From Prorocentrum cordatum (Eukaryota; Sar; Dinophyceae; Prorocentrales; Prorocentraceae): DNA of 64,000 nucleotides. A program made the position numbers and the translations under genes. Location: NCBI GenBank assembly GCA_963575745.1, contig CAUYUJ010015282.1:674651-738650 (forward strand), written 5' to 3'. Each line of letters opens with the position of its first letter. Position 1 is the first letter of the stretch. The notes below the pieces were generated by a model, which saw only the letters and a program-made list of their open reading frames with translations, did no database searches and was not told where the DNA came from. Below, piece after piece: positions 63,370-64,000 of this stretch.

Positions 63370-63545
63370 TGAGGAGGAGGAGGAGGAGGAGGAGGAGGAG
63401 GAGGAGGAGGAGGAGGAGGAGGAAGGGAACGAAGGCGGGGAGGTGGAGGAAGGACCAAGCGGATGCAGGCGTATGAGGAGGAGGAGGAGGAAGAGGAGGA
63501 GGAGGAGGAGGAGGAGGAGGAGGAGAAAGCGGAGGAGGCGAATGA
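63370..63545. repeat. (GGA)n tracts
   Basis: Two GGA runs (63373-63423 and 63475-63535). Confidence 0.97.
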
Positions 63546-63935
63546 TGACGAGAGGATGGAGGAGGGAGAGGGGAGGGAGTGGAAGAGGACGATACGAGGA
63601 GGCCATCGTCTGCAGGGCGACCATGCTGCCCCTCCTTCCGCTCTCCTTCTTGGGAGTCGGGGTCACCCGCGGCGGCCCAGATCGTGCTCCACGGGCACCA
63701 GATCACGGCGCCGACGCGCACAGTGACGGTGCGCTTCAGGAGTTTCGAGGTCCAGCAGGAGGCCCAGCACCCCCTCTCACGGGGAGGGATTGTAGACGAG
63801 GGGGGGGGGGTATAGCAGACGCCCGCGGTGCATAGCCTTCGCTGCCCCTTCCTTCATGAAAATTGCACTGCCTTCGCTGCATAGCCGATCACCGATGTAC
63901 AATTCGCTCGGCTGTGGCTGAGTTGTGGGTCCCCG
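63546..63935 (+). other. Possible exon near 63672-63780, no gene assigned
   Basis: A plus frame reads AAAQIVLHGHQITAPTRTVT and VRFRSFEVQQEAQ; beta-strand-like and natural, but splice boundaries are not clear. GCCTTCGCTGC-type short repeats occur at 63834-63885. Confidence 0.3.
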
Positions 63936-64000
63936 AAGTGTCGTCGAGACAGCCCTCTCAGGCGTTCTTAAATGCCTCCTGGGGTTTTGGCCGTCTTCTA
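63936..64000. repeat. Possible start of another GCCGTCTTGG-type block
   Basis: CTCCTGGGGTTTTGGCCGTCTTC at the right edge matches the satellite phrase. Confidence 0.4.

Noticed and set aside
1-64000. Dinoflagellate spliced leader, 5S rRNA or tRNA genes
   Set aside because: I looked for the spliced-leader core and for typical internal promoter boxes and saw none I could support.

Overview
The window looks like nuclear DNA of a dinoflagellate, possibly a Prorocentrum-like or Symbiodiniales species. This is an inference from four things: high GC, almost no continuous genes, very heavy microsatellite and minisatellite content (purine GGA tracts above all), and a tyrosine-recombinase retroelement that carries a cytosine-C5 methyltransferase, a combination I know from dinoflagellates. 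No ribosomal RNA, tRNA, spliced-leader sequence, bacterial operon or CRISPR array was found.

Left end (1-7600): two decayed retroelements lie head to head. On the minus strand (about 2865 to 1) is a non-LTR element with an endonuclease/exonuclease/phosphatase domain and the start of a reverse transcriptase. It is interrupted by a GGA tract and frameshifts, and runs off the left edge. On the plus strand (about 2880-6900) is a DIRS-like element with reverse transcriptase, RNase H, C5-methyltransferase and the start of a tyrosine recombinase. The methyltransferase lies between the first and second catalytic elements of the RNase H, so it appears nested inside that domain. A 270-bp direct repeat pair follows.

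7600-24000: mostly non-coding. It contains two pieces of a probable host gene, a GH20 beta-N-acetylhexosaminidase, with exons near 14565-14642 and 17641-17800. The roughly 3-kb intron between them is almost entirely GGA and GAT microsatellite. A dispersed repeat with internal 83-bp units, bracketed by GGA tracts, occurs at 11646-12490 and again at 26698-27385.

24000-42000: dominated by tandem repeats. These are a degenerate GCCGTCTTGG-type satellite, CAT/GTC/ACC microsatellites, a 450-bp (CA/CACACG)n tract, a ~291-bp satellite at 33990-36400, a 101-bp satellite with two subfamilies at 37200-38850, and an 89-bp minisatellite at 39545-40420.

42000-64000: an unidentified, broken, lower-GC gene (42930-44070); a 138-bp MITE-like hairpin element (45379-45516); a large GCCGTCTTGG-type satellite with conserved modules (54215-57360) and a 4 x 42-bp minisatellite; the 3' end of a plus-strand non-LTR retrotransposon (59376-59845); and several short exon-like islands beside purine tracts, the best being 62092-62223 with GT-AG boundaries.

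Overall the window reads as repeat-rich intergenic and intronic DNA with a few genuine exons. GGA tracts repeatedly sit at the edges of transposon fragments, dispersed repeats and exons. All products are inferred from motifs read by eye; no database search was possible.
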